Under the pieces are notes generated by a model. It ran no database searches. It was not told the DNA's origin and saw only the letters and a program-made list of their open reading frames with translations. A program made the translations under genes and the position numbers. From assembly GCF_030160835.1 (NCBI RefSeq), contig NZ_BSPC01000005.1, positions 372,001-436,000 of the forward strand: a DNA stretch of 64,000 bases, read 5' to 3'. Every line of letters begins with the position of its first letter. Position 1 is the first letter of the stretch. This DNA is from Labrys miyagiensis. GTDB taxonomy: Bacteria > Pseudomonadota > Alphaproteobacteria > Rhizobiales > Labraceae. Positions 52,668 to 60,822 of this stretch are shown one piece after another.

Positions 52668-53927
52668 ATGCCGCCTCTCCGTTCCCCCATTGCCGTCGTC
52701 GTCAAGGGTTATCCGCGACTGTCCGAGACCTTCATCGCCCAGGAGATCCTGGCGCTGGAGAAGGCGGGCTTCACGATCGAGATCTGGTCGCTGCGCCATC
52801 CTACCGACGGAGCGGTGCACATGCTGAACAAGCAGATCAAGGCCAGGCCCGTCTACCTGCCCGAATATCTCTACCAGGCGCCCTGGCGGGTCCTGGCCGG
52901 CGCGCTCGCCGCCCTCGCCAGGCCTCGTCTCTTCCGGCTGCTGGGTCTGTTCCTGCGCGATCTCCGCCGCGATTTCAGCGCCAATCGCGGTCGCCGCCTC
53001 GGCCAGGCTCTGGTGATGGCGCGCGAGCTCGATCCGGCCATACGGCATATCCACGTGCATTATCTGCACACGCCCGCCTCGGTGGTGCGCTATGCGGCGC
53101 TGCTGACCAGGCGGACCTTCAGCTTCTCGGCCCATGCCAAGGATATCTGGACGACCACGGACTGGGAAAAGCGCGAGAAGATCGCCGACAGCGCGTGGGG
53201 CGTCACCTGTACGCGCGCCGGCGTCGAGACCCTCCAGAAGCTGGCGCCGCCGTCGGATCCCGATCGGGTCAGCCTCGTCTATCACGGCCTCGACCTTGCC
53301 CGCTTTCCCGAGCCGCCGCGAGAGCGGCCGGCCCGCGACGGCCGCGACGGCGATGATCCCGTGCAACTTGTCACTGTCGGGCGGGCGGTGGCGAAGAAGG
53401 GCTTCGACGATCTGCTCGACGCCCTGGCGGAGCTGCCCGCCGGCCTCCATTGGCGCCTCAGCCATATCGGCACGGGTGAACTGCGCGCCGCCCTGAAGGC
53501 ACAGGCCGAGCGCCTGGGGCTTGCCGACCGCATCACCTGGCGCGGGGCGCTGGCACAGGACGACGTCGTCGCGGCCCTGCGCGCCGCCGACATCTTCGTG
53601 CTGCCTTGCAAGGAGGGCGAAGCCGGGGATCGCGACGGCCTGCCCAATGTCATCATGGAGGCGGCGACGCAGGCTTTGCCCATCGCCTCCACGCGCTTTG
53701 CCGGCGTGCCGGAATTCGTGCGCGAGGGCGAGGAGGGCCTGCTAGTGCCCCCACAGGATCCGGCCGCGCTGTCGCAGGCTCTGGCGACCCTGATCGGGGA
53801 TCCTGCCTTGCGCCGGAAACTCGGCGAGGCCGCGCGGCGGCGCGTGAGCGAGGCCTTTTCCTTCGAGGCAGGCATTGCCGTGCTTGCCGACCGGCTCGAC
53901 GCCGTGTTGGCGGGGAAGGGAGCATGA
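52668..53927 (+). CDS. Glycosyltransferase family 4 protein
   Basis: 419 residues. GYPRLSETFIAQEI is the start found in WcaL/GT4 enzymes of exopolysaccharide synthesis. FSFSAHAKDIW is an acceptor-side motif, and VYHGLDLARFP precedes the donor domain. The E-x7-E nucleotide-sugar motif lies in CKEGEAGDRDGLPNVIMEA. It starts 22 bases after the previous gene and overlaps the next by ATGA. A sugar is transferred to a growing glycan; which one is unknown. Confidence 0.88.
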   Translation: MPPLRSPIAVVVKGYPRLSETFIAQEILALEKAGFTIEIWSLRHPTDGAVHMLNKQIKARPVYLPEYLYQAPWRVLAGALAALARPRLFRLLGLFLRDLRRDFSANRGRRLGQALVMARELDPAIRHIHVHYLHTPASVVRYAALLTRRTFSFSAHAKDIWTTTDWEKREKIADSAWGVTCTRAGVETLQKLAPPSDPDRVSLVYHGLDLARFPEPPRERPARDGRDGDDPVQLVTVGRAVAKKGFDDLLDALAELPAGLHWRLSHIGTGELRAALKAQAERLGLADRITWRGALAQDDVVAALRAADIFVLPCKEGEAGDRDGLPNVIMEAATQALPIASTRFAGVPEFVREGEEGLLVPPQDPAALSQALATLIGDPALRRKLGEAARRRVSEAFSFEAGIAVLADRLDAVLAGKGA

Positions 53928-54403
53928 GCCGTCTCGATAGCTTCATCCGGCGGGTGACGGCGCAGCGCGACGTACTCGACCATGTCTGCACGCTGCTGGC
54001 CGCCCTGCCGGGCCCGGTGATCGAGCTCGGCCTCGGCAACGGCCGCACCTTCCACCATCTGCGAGAGAAACTCCCCGGCCGTCGGATCATCGCCTTCGAT
54101 CGCAAGCTCGGCGCCCATGAGAGCTCGGTCCCGCCGGGGGAGGATCTGGTCCTCGGCGAAATCAACGAGACGGCCGCCCGTTTCGCCGGCATCGGTGCCG
54201 CACTGGTGCATGCCGACATCGAGACCAACTACCCCGACATCGATGCCGAGACCGCCCGCTGGTTGCCGCCACTCGCCGCCAGCCTCCTGCGGGAGGGCGG
54301 CATCGTCGCCAGCGGGCTGGCGTTGAGCCACCCGGAATTGGCGGTTCTCGAGCTGCCCGCGGGGGTGCCGCATGAGCGGTATTTTCTGTATCTGCGAAAG
54401 TGA
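53924..54403 (+). CDS. Class I SAM-dependent methyltransferase, small
   Basis: 159 residues from ATG at 53924, with AAGGG 4 bases upstream and ATGA overlap with the GT4 gene. VIELGLGNGRTFHHLRE is motif I and IIAFDRKLGAH the acidic strand 2 end. The domain is shorter than usual (no cap). Tight coupling to two glycosyltransferase genes suggests methylation of the same glycan or lipid product. Confidence 0.75.
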   Translation: MSRLDSFIRRVTAQRDVLDHVCTLLAALPGPVIELGLGNGRTFHHLREKLPGRRIIAFDRKLGAHESSVPPGEDLVLGEINETAARFAGIGAALVHADIETNYPDIDAETARWLPPLAASLLREGGIVASGLALSHPELAVLELPAGVPHERYFLYLRK

Positions 54404-54460
54404 TAGTGGGGTTTCTTTGCCAAAATATCGATGTCGCGTCCGTCTCGCGGGATCGGCAAC

Positions 54461-54649
54461 GTTGCGTAGCCCCTCACCTTTATCCTCTCCCCGTAAACGG
54501 GGCGAGGGGACTTCGAAGGCGTGCTTTAGTCTGTGAAGTCGAGCCTCGCCCAGCCGGTTGGGCGAGATGATACGATGATGAATAGATCACGACGATTGTG
54601 TCCCCTCGCCCCGTTTACGGGGAGAGGATAGAGGTGAGGGGCGTCGCAA
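54461..54649. repeat. Inverted repeat pair, CCCCTCACCTTTATCCTCTCCCCG family
   Basis: The left arm (54461-54510) and right arm (about 54600-54645) are inverted copies of CCCTCACCTTTATCCTCTCC with GTAAACGGGGCGAGGGGA. The spacer has GCCTCGCCCAGCCGGTTGGGCGAGATG, a hairpin also seen in the copy at 29064-29249. The element takes up half of the 399-bp gap between the glycan operon and the redox-anchor/MscS operon; the rest holds no gene. Confidence 0.85.
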
Positions 54650-54802
54650 GCGCATAAGGATACCCGCCGGGTCGACTATGTCCGCATCCATCACATCTGC
54701 GTCATGCAATTTGCAGGCGTGCCATGGCAAAGCTACCATTGTGAACTGAAGGTTCGGTCCTTGCGTATAGGGTGAACCAGGTTCCAAGCGGACGGCTCTT
54801 CC

Positions 54803-55933
54803 ATGCTTCTCCCACCCTTCGTGCGTCGACTGCGTCTTCTCGGCGGCCTGGTGCTCCTGGTTTTCGTCCTGGGCCACCTGATCAATCTCGCCCTTGCCCT
54901 TGATTCGATCGAGGCGATGAACCAGGCCCGCGCCGTCCTGCTGGCGCCCTGGCGCACGCTGCCGGGCATGGTGCTGCTGTCGGCATCGATGGTGATCCAC
55001 GCCGTTCTCGGCCTGGTCACCATCGCCTCGCGCCGCAGCTTCGCGCTCTCGCGCACCGACTGGGTGCAATTGCTGCTCGGTGTTGTAACGGTGCCGCTCC
55101 TCATCAACCATCTTGCCCTGGTGGGGGTATTCAAGACCCTCAACAGCCAGTTCGAGCCCGATTACGGCCTGCTCTTTGCGATCTTCTGGAAATACATACC
55201 CAGCAACGCCCTGCTGCAGGTGCTGGGGGTGGTGGCCGTATGGGTGCATGGCGCCATCGGCATCTATAGCTGGCTGGTGCTGCGGCCGGTGTGGCGGCGC
55301 ATCGGGCCGCTGGTGACGCCTGTGTTCTTCCTGGTGCCGATCGCCGCGCTGCTCGGTTTTGCGCAGGGTGGCAAGGATGTGATGGTCCGCCTCGCCGGCA
55401 ACGGCGAATGGCAGGCGAAGATCGCCGACAACATGGCGCTCATCACCGCCTCGAAGGCGCAGATCGAGAGCATCAGGAACTGGATGCTGCTGGGCTATGC
55501 GGTCCTGGCCCTGCTCGCCTTCGCGAGTTTCATCATCAGAGCCCTGCACACCAGGGCCCAGCCTGTGCCGGTGCTCTATGACGGCGGCGTGTCGGTTTCC
55601 GGCAAGCGGGGGCTCTCGGTGCTGGAAGTCAGCCTGCTCAACCATGTGCCGCATGCCCATGTCTGTTCGGGCCGGGCGCGCTGCGGCACCTGCCTGATCG
55701 AGGTCGACAGCGGTGCCCAGGGGCTGACGCCGATCAAGGGCGACGAGGCCGCCACGCTCCATCGAATCCATGCAGGCCCTGGGCAGCGCCTCGCCTGCCA
55801 GGCGCGCCTCACCGGCGGACCGGTCGAGGTCACGCGGCTGCGCCCGGCCTATGCCGACGCCTCCGCTTCACGCAATCCGGAGGAATGGAAGCCGGTCCTG
55901 TCGCCTGTTGCCACCGCCGAAGGTGCGCCATGA
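54803..55933 (+). CDS. CyaC-type heme-b membrane anchor with [2Fe-2S] ferredoxin domain, no cyclase
   Basis: 376 residues. Six membrane helices carry the tetra-His pattern His25, 66, 103 and 149, spaced almost as in the cyclase-fused paralogue at 44037 (His36, 77, 114, 155). The ferredoxin domain has Cys288, 294, 297 (CSGRARCGTC) and Cys332, again the same set. The protein then ends after a short Pro-rich tail where the paralogue has its cyclase. So it has the two-heme, iron-sulfur redox sensor without its output. Its stop overlaps the MscS start as ATGA, which makes the channel the likely partner. Confidence 0.85.
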   Translation: MLLPPFVRRLRLLGGLVLLVFVLGHLINLALALDSIEAMNQARAVLLAPWRTLPGMVLLSASMVIHAVLGLVTIASRRSFALSRTDWVQLLLGVVTVPLLINHLALVGVFKTLNSQFEPDYGLLFAIFWKYIPSNALLQVLGVVAVWVHGAIGIYSWLVLRPVWRRIGPLVTPVFFLVPIAALLGFAQGGKDVMVRLAGNGEWQAKIADNMALITASKAQIESIRNWMLLGYAVLALLAFASFIIRALHTRAQPVPVLYDGGVSVSGKRGLSVLEVSLLNHVPHAHVCSGRARCGTCLIEVDSGAQGLTPIKGDEAATLHRIHAGPGQRLACQARLTGGPVEVTRLRPAYADASASRNPEEWKPVLSPVATAEGAP

Positions 55934-57924
55934 GAAAGCCTGCCGAGATCTTCGCCGCCGCCGTGGTCCTGCTTGCCGGCCTGACGCAGGCCGCGCTCGC
56001 CCAATCCACCGGCGCTCAGGCCGCATCGGCCTCGGAAACCGCGGAGGCGCAGGTCTCCGGCCTGATCGGCGGCATCCTGGTGGCGGCCAAGCACCGGCTG
56101 TCGGGCCTGGCCGCCGATATCGTCGAGGCGCCTGGCGAGCTCATGCGCCTGATGAGCGATGCCTCCACCGCCATGCCCACCGGCAATGGCATTCTCACCA
56201 TCACCTATGGCCTCATCCTGGTGATCGTCGGGGCTGGCGCGGAGTGGCTCTACTGGACCTACGCCTCTCCCGTGGTGCGCGCGGTGGAATCGGCGCCCGT
56301 GGCCAACCCCCGCCAGGGGTTCCGCCTGGCGATGCGGCGTTTCGGCATGCGCTTCTTCGGCCTCGCTCTTTTCGTCGTCGGCATCGTCGGCGCCGCTGCC
56401 TATTTCAACTGGCCGTCGGGCTTCGACGGTTTCGTCATCGCCTCCATCCTGCTGACGATGATCGTGCGCTTCGCCTGGCTGTGCGCCAACACCATCGCCT
56501 CGCCCGGCAATCCGCAACTGCGCCTGGCGGCGATCGAACCTGGCCATGCCGGCCGTTTCGTTGCCGCCACGGTCGGCATGGTCTTCCTGATCGCGCTCTC
56601 CTATTTCCTTTTCGACCTCCTGGAACGCAGCGCCGGCGCGCCGCACGCCGCTTCCGCCCTTCGCGTCCTTGCCACCACCCTGCTCGCCCTGATCGTGCTG
56701 GCGGCCGTGCTCTCCGGCCACCGCCAGGGCAACGCCCGAGCCAAGGCCAGCGGACGCACGCCGCCACGCTTTCCCTACGCCTTCCTGGCGACGGCCCTGG
56801 TCCTCGGTATTTACGGCGTCTGGCTGGCGGCAGGCGCCAGGGCCGCCTCGCTTTTCGCCATCACGGCCATCGTGGCGGCGATCCAGACGCAGTTGCGCAA
56901 CTGGGTGTTCTTCTTCTGGCCGGAGGAGGTGCTGCCCGTCGAGGGCACGTCGGGCGCCGGGCTCCTGCCCAACATCGTGCTTTCGTTGTCGCGCTACGCG
57001 GTGGTGATCCTCGGCATCGCCGCGGCGGTCCTCGCGCTGGGGGCGCCGCTGACCGACATGGCGATGAACAACGACAATCCCCTGATGCGCTTCGTGCTGC
57101 ATCTGCTCGGCGTCGCGGGCCTGGCGCTCGTCACCAATATCGGATGGATCGCCGTGCGCGAACTGATCGACCGTCGCCTGCGCGCCATCGGCCCGTTCGA
57201 TCCGCATGGCGAGGCCGGCCCCAATGCCCGCCTGCTCACGCTGCTGCCGCTGATGCGCATGACCAGCGCCATCGTCTTCCTGGTGCTGCTGGTGCTCTCG
57301 GCGCTGTGGACGCTCGGCATCGAGATCACGCCGCTCCTGGCCGGCGCCGGCGTCTTCGGCCTGGCGCTGGGTTTCGGTGCCCAGGCGCTGGTGCGCGACG
57401 TCATCGCCGGCATCTTCTACCTGGTCGAGGACGTCTTCCGCATCGGCGAATATATCGAGAGCGGCACCACCACCAAGGGCACGGTGGAGCGCATCACCCT
57501 GCGCACGGTGGCGCTGCGTCACCATAACGGGCCGCTGCATTTCGTGCCTTATGGCTCGCTCGGCACGGTGCGCAACAATTCGCGCGACTGGGTGATCGAG
57601 AAGTTCAACCTGCCGCTGCCGGTCAATGTCGACTCTGAGCAGATCCGCAAGGTCATCAAGAAGGTGGGCGAGGCGATGAAGGCCGACCCCGACGTCGGGC
57701 CCCTGATGCGCGAGCCGCTCAAGGCCAAGCTCTATCGCATCGACCCCGGCGTGAAGATCTTTCGCTGCAAGTTCCAGACCGCTCCGGGCAAGCAGTTCGA
57801 CGTGCGCGCCCAGGCCTTCAGGCGTATCGAGGCTGCGCTGAAGGAGGCCGGCATCCCCTTCGCCGACGGCACGCAGACCGTGCTGATCCCGGGCAGCGGC
57901 AGTCAGCCTGCCGTCGCGGCGTGA
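55930..57924 (+). CDS. MscS-family mechanosensitive channel coupled to a redox anchor
   Basis: 664 residues from ATG at 55930, overlapping the upstream stop by ATGA. The signal peptide ends near AALAQS. About ten membrane segments follow. The MscS core is at about 470-640: LAGAGVFGLALGFGAQALVRD is the pore helix, then IFYLVEDVFRIGEYIES and TVERITLRTVALRHHNG. The cytoplasmic alpha/beta cage ends near residue 650. It has the same architecture as the channel at 39237. Being the second gene of an operon with a heme/Fe-S redox protein is unusual for MscS and suggests redox-linked gating. Confidence 0.92.
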   Translation: MRKPAEIFAAAVVLLAGLTQAALAQSTGAQAASASETAEAQVSGLIGGILVAAKHRLSGLAADIVEAPGELMRLMSDASTAMPTGNGILTITYGLILVIVGAGAEWLYWTYASPVVRAVESAPVANPRQGFRLAMRRFGMRFFGLALFVVGIVGAAAYFNWPSGFDGFVIASILLTMIVRFAWLCANTIASPGNPQLRLAAIEPGHAGRFVAATVGMVFLIALSYFLFDLLERSAGAPHAASALRVLATTLLALIVLAAVLSGHRQGNARAKASGRTPPRFPYAFLATALVLGIYGVWLAAGARAASLFAITAIVAAIQTQLRNWVFFFWPEEVLPVEGTSGAGLLPNIVLSLSRYAVVILGIAAAVLALGAPLTDMAMNNDNPLMRFVLHLLGVAGLALVTNIGWIAVRELIDRRLRAIGPFDPHGEAGPNARLLTLLPLMRMTSAIVFLVLLVLSALWTLGIEITPLLAGAGVFGLALGFGAQALVRDVIAGIFYLVEDVFRIGEYIESGTTTKGTVERITLRTVALRHHNGPLHFVPYGSLGTVRNNSRDWVIEKFNLPLPVNVDSEQIRKVIKKVGEAMKADPDVGPLMREPLKAKLYRIDPGVKIFRCKFQTAPGKQFDVRAQAFRRIEAALKEAGIPFADGTQTVLIPGSGSQPAVAA

Positions 57925-58089
57925 GGAGGCGAGAGGAACAGGTGATGAGCGCCTTTGGTGAAGAGCTCGTTCGGTCGCTCGGCGAAGTGCTGGCGCATGT
58001 GAGAGGCGAGAGATCGGTTATCATTCATGCGCCCCTTGCGTCCGGCGAAATCTGCAAGCGGTCCCAGGAACGTCACCCGCTGCGACGCC

Positions 58090-58707
58090 TTAATTGCCGT
58101 CCTTGCGCGTTATGCGGTAGACACCGGCAGGCGGGATATTCCACAGCGCGCCGCCGATCCGCACCGCTTTCAGGCCGAGACGGTCGAGCGTCGCGCGCGG
58201 CACCGGGCAGCGCGGGCCGTAGGTGAACTGGTAGAGCGCGCCGCCCGGCCGCATATAGTGGAACACGCCGGCCACGATATCCTCGGCCTGCTGGGGTGGC
58301 ATGATCAGGAGCGGCAGGCCGCTCACAGCGGCGCCTACCGGCCGGCCCTCGAAGATCGCCTCCTTCGCCAGATGCGCGGCGTCCATCGAGAGGACGCGGG
58401 CCTGCGGATAGCGCGCCTCCAATATGCGGGCGAAGTCCGGGCCGAACTCGATCAGGGTAAGATCGCCCTCCTCGACGCCGCGCGCCAGCAAGGCACGGGT
58501 GAAGACACCGGTGCCGGGACCGAGCTCCAGCACGGGCCCCATGTCCGGCGTGACCTCGCGGGTGATCACGCGAGCGAGGGCGTCGCTGGAGGGAGCTACG
58601 GCCGCGACTCGCCTGGGGTTCGAGACCCAGGCACGGAAGAAGCGCCTGAAATCGGCACGGGACGTGCCCGGGTTGCTCAGACGAAGCTCGCTTGAGGGGT
58701 CGGCCAT
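58090..58707 (-). CDS. Phospholipid N-methyltransferase, PmtA-like
   Basis: 205 residues from ATG at 58707, with AGGTG upstream. The RRFFRAWVSNPRRVAAVAPSS start is an amphipathic membrane-binding helix typical of Rhodobacter/rhizobial PmtA. Motif I is VLELGPGTGVFTRAL, and FSGLPLL-like VSGLPLLIMP plus YQFTYGPRCP match the family. PmtA methylates phosphatidylethanolamine to phosphatidylcholine. Related rRNA-dimethylase-like proteins exist, so the activity is likely but unproven. Confidence 0.78.
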   Translation of the reverse strand: MADPSSELRLSNPGTSRADFRRFFRAWVSNPRRVAAVAPSSDALARVITREVTPDMGPVLELGPGTGVFTRALLARGVEEGDLTLIEFGPDFARILEARYPQARVLSMDAAHLAKEAIFEGRPVGAAVSGLPLLIMPPQQAEDIVAGVFHYMRPGGALYQFTYGPRCPVPRATLDRLGLKAVRIGGALWNIPPAGVYRITRKDGN

Positions 58708-58895
58708 ATCACACCTGTGAGTTTTTCCGAGAGGGACCATAGACGGGCGGCCAGGGCCTTGTCCTGTGCTTCCTGGCCTATTCTGGCCTCGCTGACCGGC
58801 CGTTTCAACTCGAACCTGGCCTGCGGGCGGTAGTAACCGCCCGGCGCCCCTTCCGGAACGGCATATCCCGGATCGACCAGGCGCTCACGGATGCA
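58677..58895 (-). pseudogene. C-terminal fragment of a short-chain dehydrogenase
   Basis: In one minus-strand frame between the SDR stop and the PmtA start, the product reads GGYYRPQARFELKRPV and ALAARLWSLSEKLTGV before TGA at 58677. A Tyr-rich turn followed by AxRLWxLSExLTG is the end of retinol-dehydrogenase-like SDRs. No SDR start belongs to it. The full-length SDR beside it ends in a different way, so this is the remnant of a second gene. Its last 31 bases overlap the PmtA gene. Confidence 0.5.
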
Positions 58896-59754
58896 GGCTA
58901 TCCAGCAGCGCCGTGGCATTGCTGCCCTCGAAATCGGTCGAGGCGCTGACCTCGGCCCATTCGGACGCCGCCTTTTGCCGCACCGCTTCCGCCTGGCCCA
59001 AGACGTAGAGCGCATCGGAGCCGAGCACGAGATGGTTCGGCAGGCTCTCGCGTCCAGGCAGGCTCACCACCAGCCTGGCGATTTTGTCGGGATCGCCGAC
59101 CTCATTACCCGCATATGCTTGCATCAGCTGCAAGATGCCGCCGACGCTCGGCTGGTAGTCAGGCAGGAGGTCCGGCACATTGCCATGGGCGGTGTGGCCC
59201 CAATCCGTGCGCATGCCGCCTGGCTCCAGCGCGATCACTTTGACGCCGAAGGGCGCCGCTTCCAGCGCCAGCACCTCGGTGAAGCCACCGACGGCCCATT
59301 TCGCCGCCTGATAGGCGCTGAGGCCCGGCGTGGCGAGGCGACCGCCCACCGAGGAGACGTTGATGATGGTGCCGGAACGCTGCTTGCGCATCATCGGCAG
59401 GGCGGCGCGCGTGAGGTTCACCACGCCATAGAGGTTGGTGTCGATCTGCGCCTTGAAATCCTCGGCGCTCGCCTGCTCGAAGGGTGCGATATGGCCAAAG
59501 CCGGCATTGTTGACGAGCACGTCGAGGCGGCCAAAGGCAGTGATGGCAACCTGGACGGCCTTGCCGGAGGCCTCGGCATCGGTGACATCGAGTGCAAAGG
59601 TGAGCAGGCTGTCGCCATGTTCGGCCTTGAGGTCAGCGAGACGGCCGGGATCGCGCGCCGTCGCCACCACCTTGTTGCCGGCGGCCAGCGCCGCTTCGAC
59701 GATCGAACGCCCGAGGCCACGGGCCGCACCTGTAATCAGCCAGACTTGCGACAT
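58885..59754 (-). CDS. Short-chain dehydrogenase/reductase
   Basis: 289 residues from ATG at 59754 (GAAGGA 8 bases upstream); an ATG at 59763 is in frame. A classical SDR: TGAARGLG cofactor motif (NADP-type Arg), NNAG, ISSVGG-like INVSSVGG with the catalytic Ser, and YQAAK with Tyr and Lys. The substrate is unknown. It follows the TetR gene on the same strand by 70 bases and is probably its target. Confidence 0.92.
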   Translation of the reverse strand: MSQVWLITGAARGLGRSIVEAALAAGNKVVATARDPGRLADLKAEHGDSLLTFALDVTDAEASGKAVQVAITAFGRLDVLVNNAGFGHIAPFEQASAEDFKAQIDTNLYGVVNLTRAALPMMRKQRSGTIINVSSVGGRLATPGLSAYQAAKWAVGGFTEVLALEAAPFGVKVIALEPGGMRTDWGHTAHGNVPDLLPDYQPSVGGILQLMQAYAGNEVGDPDKIARLVVSLPGRESLPNHLVLGSDALYVLGQAEAVRQKAASEWAEVSASTDFEGSNATALLDSLHP

Positions 59755-59824
59755 TGCTTGCATCCTTCTGTTAAGAGAGTGTGTAGTCACTCATTAAAGG
59801 CGTAAATGAGGTCACGCCTCGGGG

Positions 59825-60394
59825 TCATGTGGACAGGCCGCTCCACAGCATGTGGAAGCCGGCCTGTTTGTATCGTTCGCCGCGCTCGGGGTCGCGGGCG
59901 ACGGACTCGACGGTTGCCTCGGCCAGGGATTCGAACAGCGCCCCGACAAAGGTGAGCGGCTGGCCCTGGAGGGGGCCGGCCGCGATGGCTTGCTCGAGCG
60001 TTTCGCTCACCTCCCGAAAAGCAGCCATGCCGGCCTGCCGGCTTGCTGGGGTAATGCGTTCGGAAACGCCGAGCTGACGCATGGCCTTGCGCTTGTCCGG
60101 ATATTTCGCGCCCCAGTCGATCCAACGGCTCCAGATATGCCAACCCCGCTGCCGCATGTCGGCGAGGGCGGGAAAACCCTCATTGAGGGCCTTGGCGAGA
60201 TCGGTCTTGAGCGTCAGATAGACCTCGTTGAGCAGATCGTCCTTGGTGGCGAAATATTTGAACAGCGTGCCCTCGGCGATATCCGCGCCCTGCGCGATCT
60301 TTGCGGTCGGCGCACCGGTGCCCAGCGCCGCAACCAGCTTGGTCGCAGACACCAGGATCGCTTCACGCTTCGCTTCGCTGAGAGGACGGGCCAT
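59825..60394 (-). CDS. TetR-family transcriptional repressor
   Basis: 189 residues. The N-terminal helix-turn-helix (about 8-55) is AILVSATKLVAALG, then APTAKIAQGADIAEGTLFKYFATKDDLL. The C-terminal ligand domain is unspecific. Upstream of it, and in the gap before the SDR gene, are similar AATGAG...ACTCA sequences, consistent with autoregulation and control of the SDR. Confidence 0.92.
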   Translation of the reverse strand: MARPLSEAKREAILVSATKLVAALGTGAPTAKIAQGADIAEGTLFKYFATKDDLLNEVYLTLKTDLAKALNEGFPALADMRQRGWHIWSRWIDWGAKYPDKRKAMRQLGVSERITPASRQAGMAAFREVSETLEQAIAAGPLQGQPLTFVGALFESLAEATVESVARDPERGERYKQAGFHMLWSGLST

Positions 60395-60395
60395 G

Positions 60396-60440
60396 GGTTT
60401 AGGTATTGAGTGAGTGCATGCTCATTTAATTAGAGGTGAC
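60396..60440. promoter_or_regulatory. Candidate TetR operator
   Basis: GAGTGAGTGCATGCTCATTTA (in two halves around GCATGC) forms an imperfect palindrome directly before the TetR start. A related ACTCATTAAAGG stretch lies near 59790, upstream of the SDR gene. The two sites share TGAGT and TTTAAT-like parts. Confidence 0.35.
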
Positions 60441-60496
60441 AAGGACGCCTGTCAAGTCACACATACGTTGCCTGGTGCAGATGCAACGCCCATCTT

Positions 60497-60778
60497 CTAT
60501 TCGGCGGGAACAAGATCGAATTGGATGCGCCGACCGACCGCTGCCGCATAGTGTATCACCATGTCGAGGCTGGGCATGTGGTGTGCATTCTCGAGACGGG
60601 CGATAACGAACTGCGTCATGCCCATGCGCACGGCGAGCTGCTGTTGAGTAAGCCCCGCATTGTGCCGAGCATCGACCATCGCGCCGACAAGCGCGTAAAC
60701 CGGGTCGAGACGATCGTACTCAGCCCGGATGGAAGGCTTCTCAAGAAGACGCTTCTTAAGTGTGGCGAGACTGGTCAT
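60497..60778 (-). CDS. XRE-family antitoxin-like protein, orphan
   Basis: 93 residues. The N-terminal helix KKRLLEKPSIRAEYDRLDP and the HTH LTQQQLAVRMGMTQFVIARLE are typical of HigA2/RelB-like XRE antitoxins that follow a RelE/HigB2 toxin gene. Here the gene upstream is the nucleotide-sugar dehydrogenase, 44 bases away, and no toxin is on either side. It is either an orphan regulator or a solitary antitoxin. Confidence 0.8.
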   Translation of the reverse strand: MTSLATLKKRLLEKPSIRAEYDRLDPVYALVGAMVDARHNAGLTQQQLAVRMGMTQFVIARLENAHHMPSLDMVIHYAAAVGRRIQFDLVPAE

Positions 60779-60822
60779 CCTCGAATCTTCCTTGCCTCAT
60801 GCTCGACCAATTCAGCGCTGAT

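Noticed and set aside
57925-58089. Small plus-strand gene after the MscS gene
   Set aside because: The possible frames end in antisense of the PmtA gene and have no ribosome site or family likeness.
60779-60822. RelE/HigB2 toxin remnant before the orphan XRE antitoxin
   Set aside because: The 44-base gap gives only a dozen residues in any frame (LVEHEARKIRG), too little to assign.
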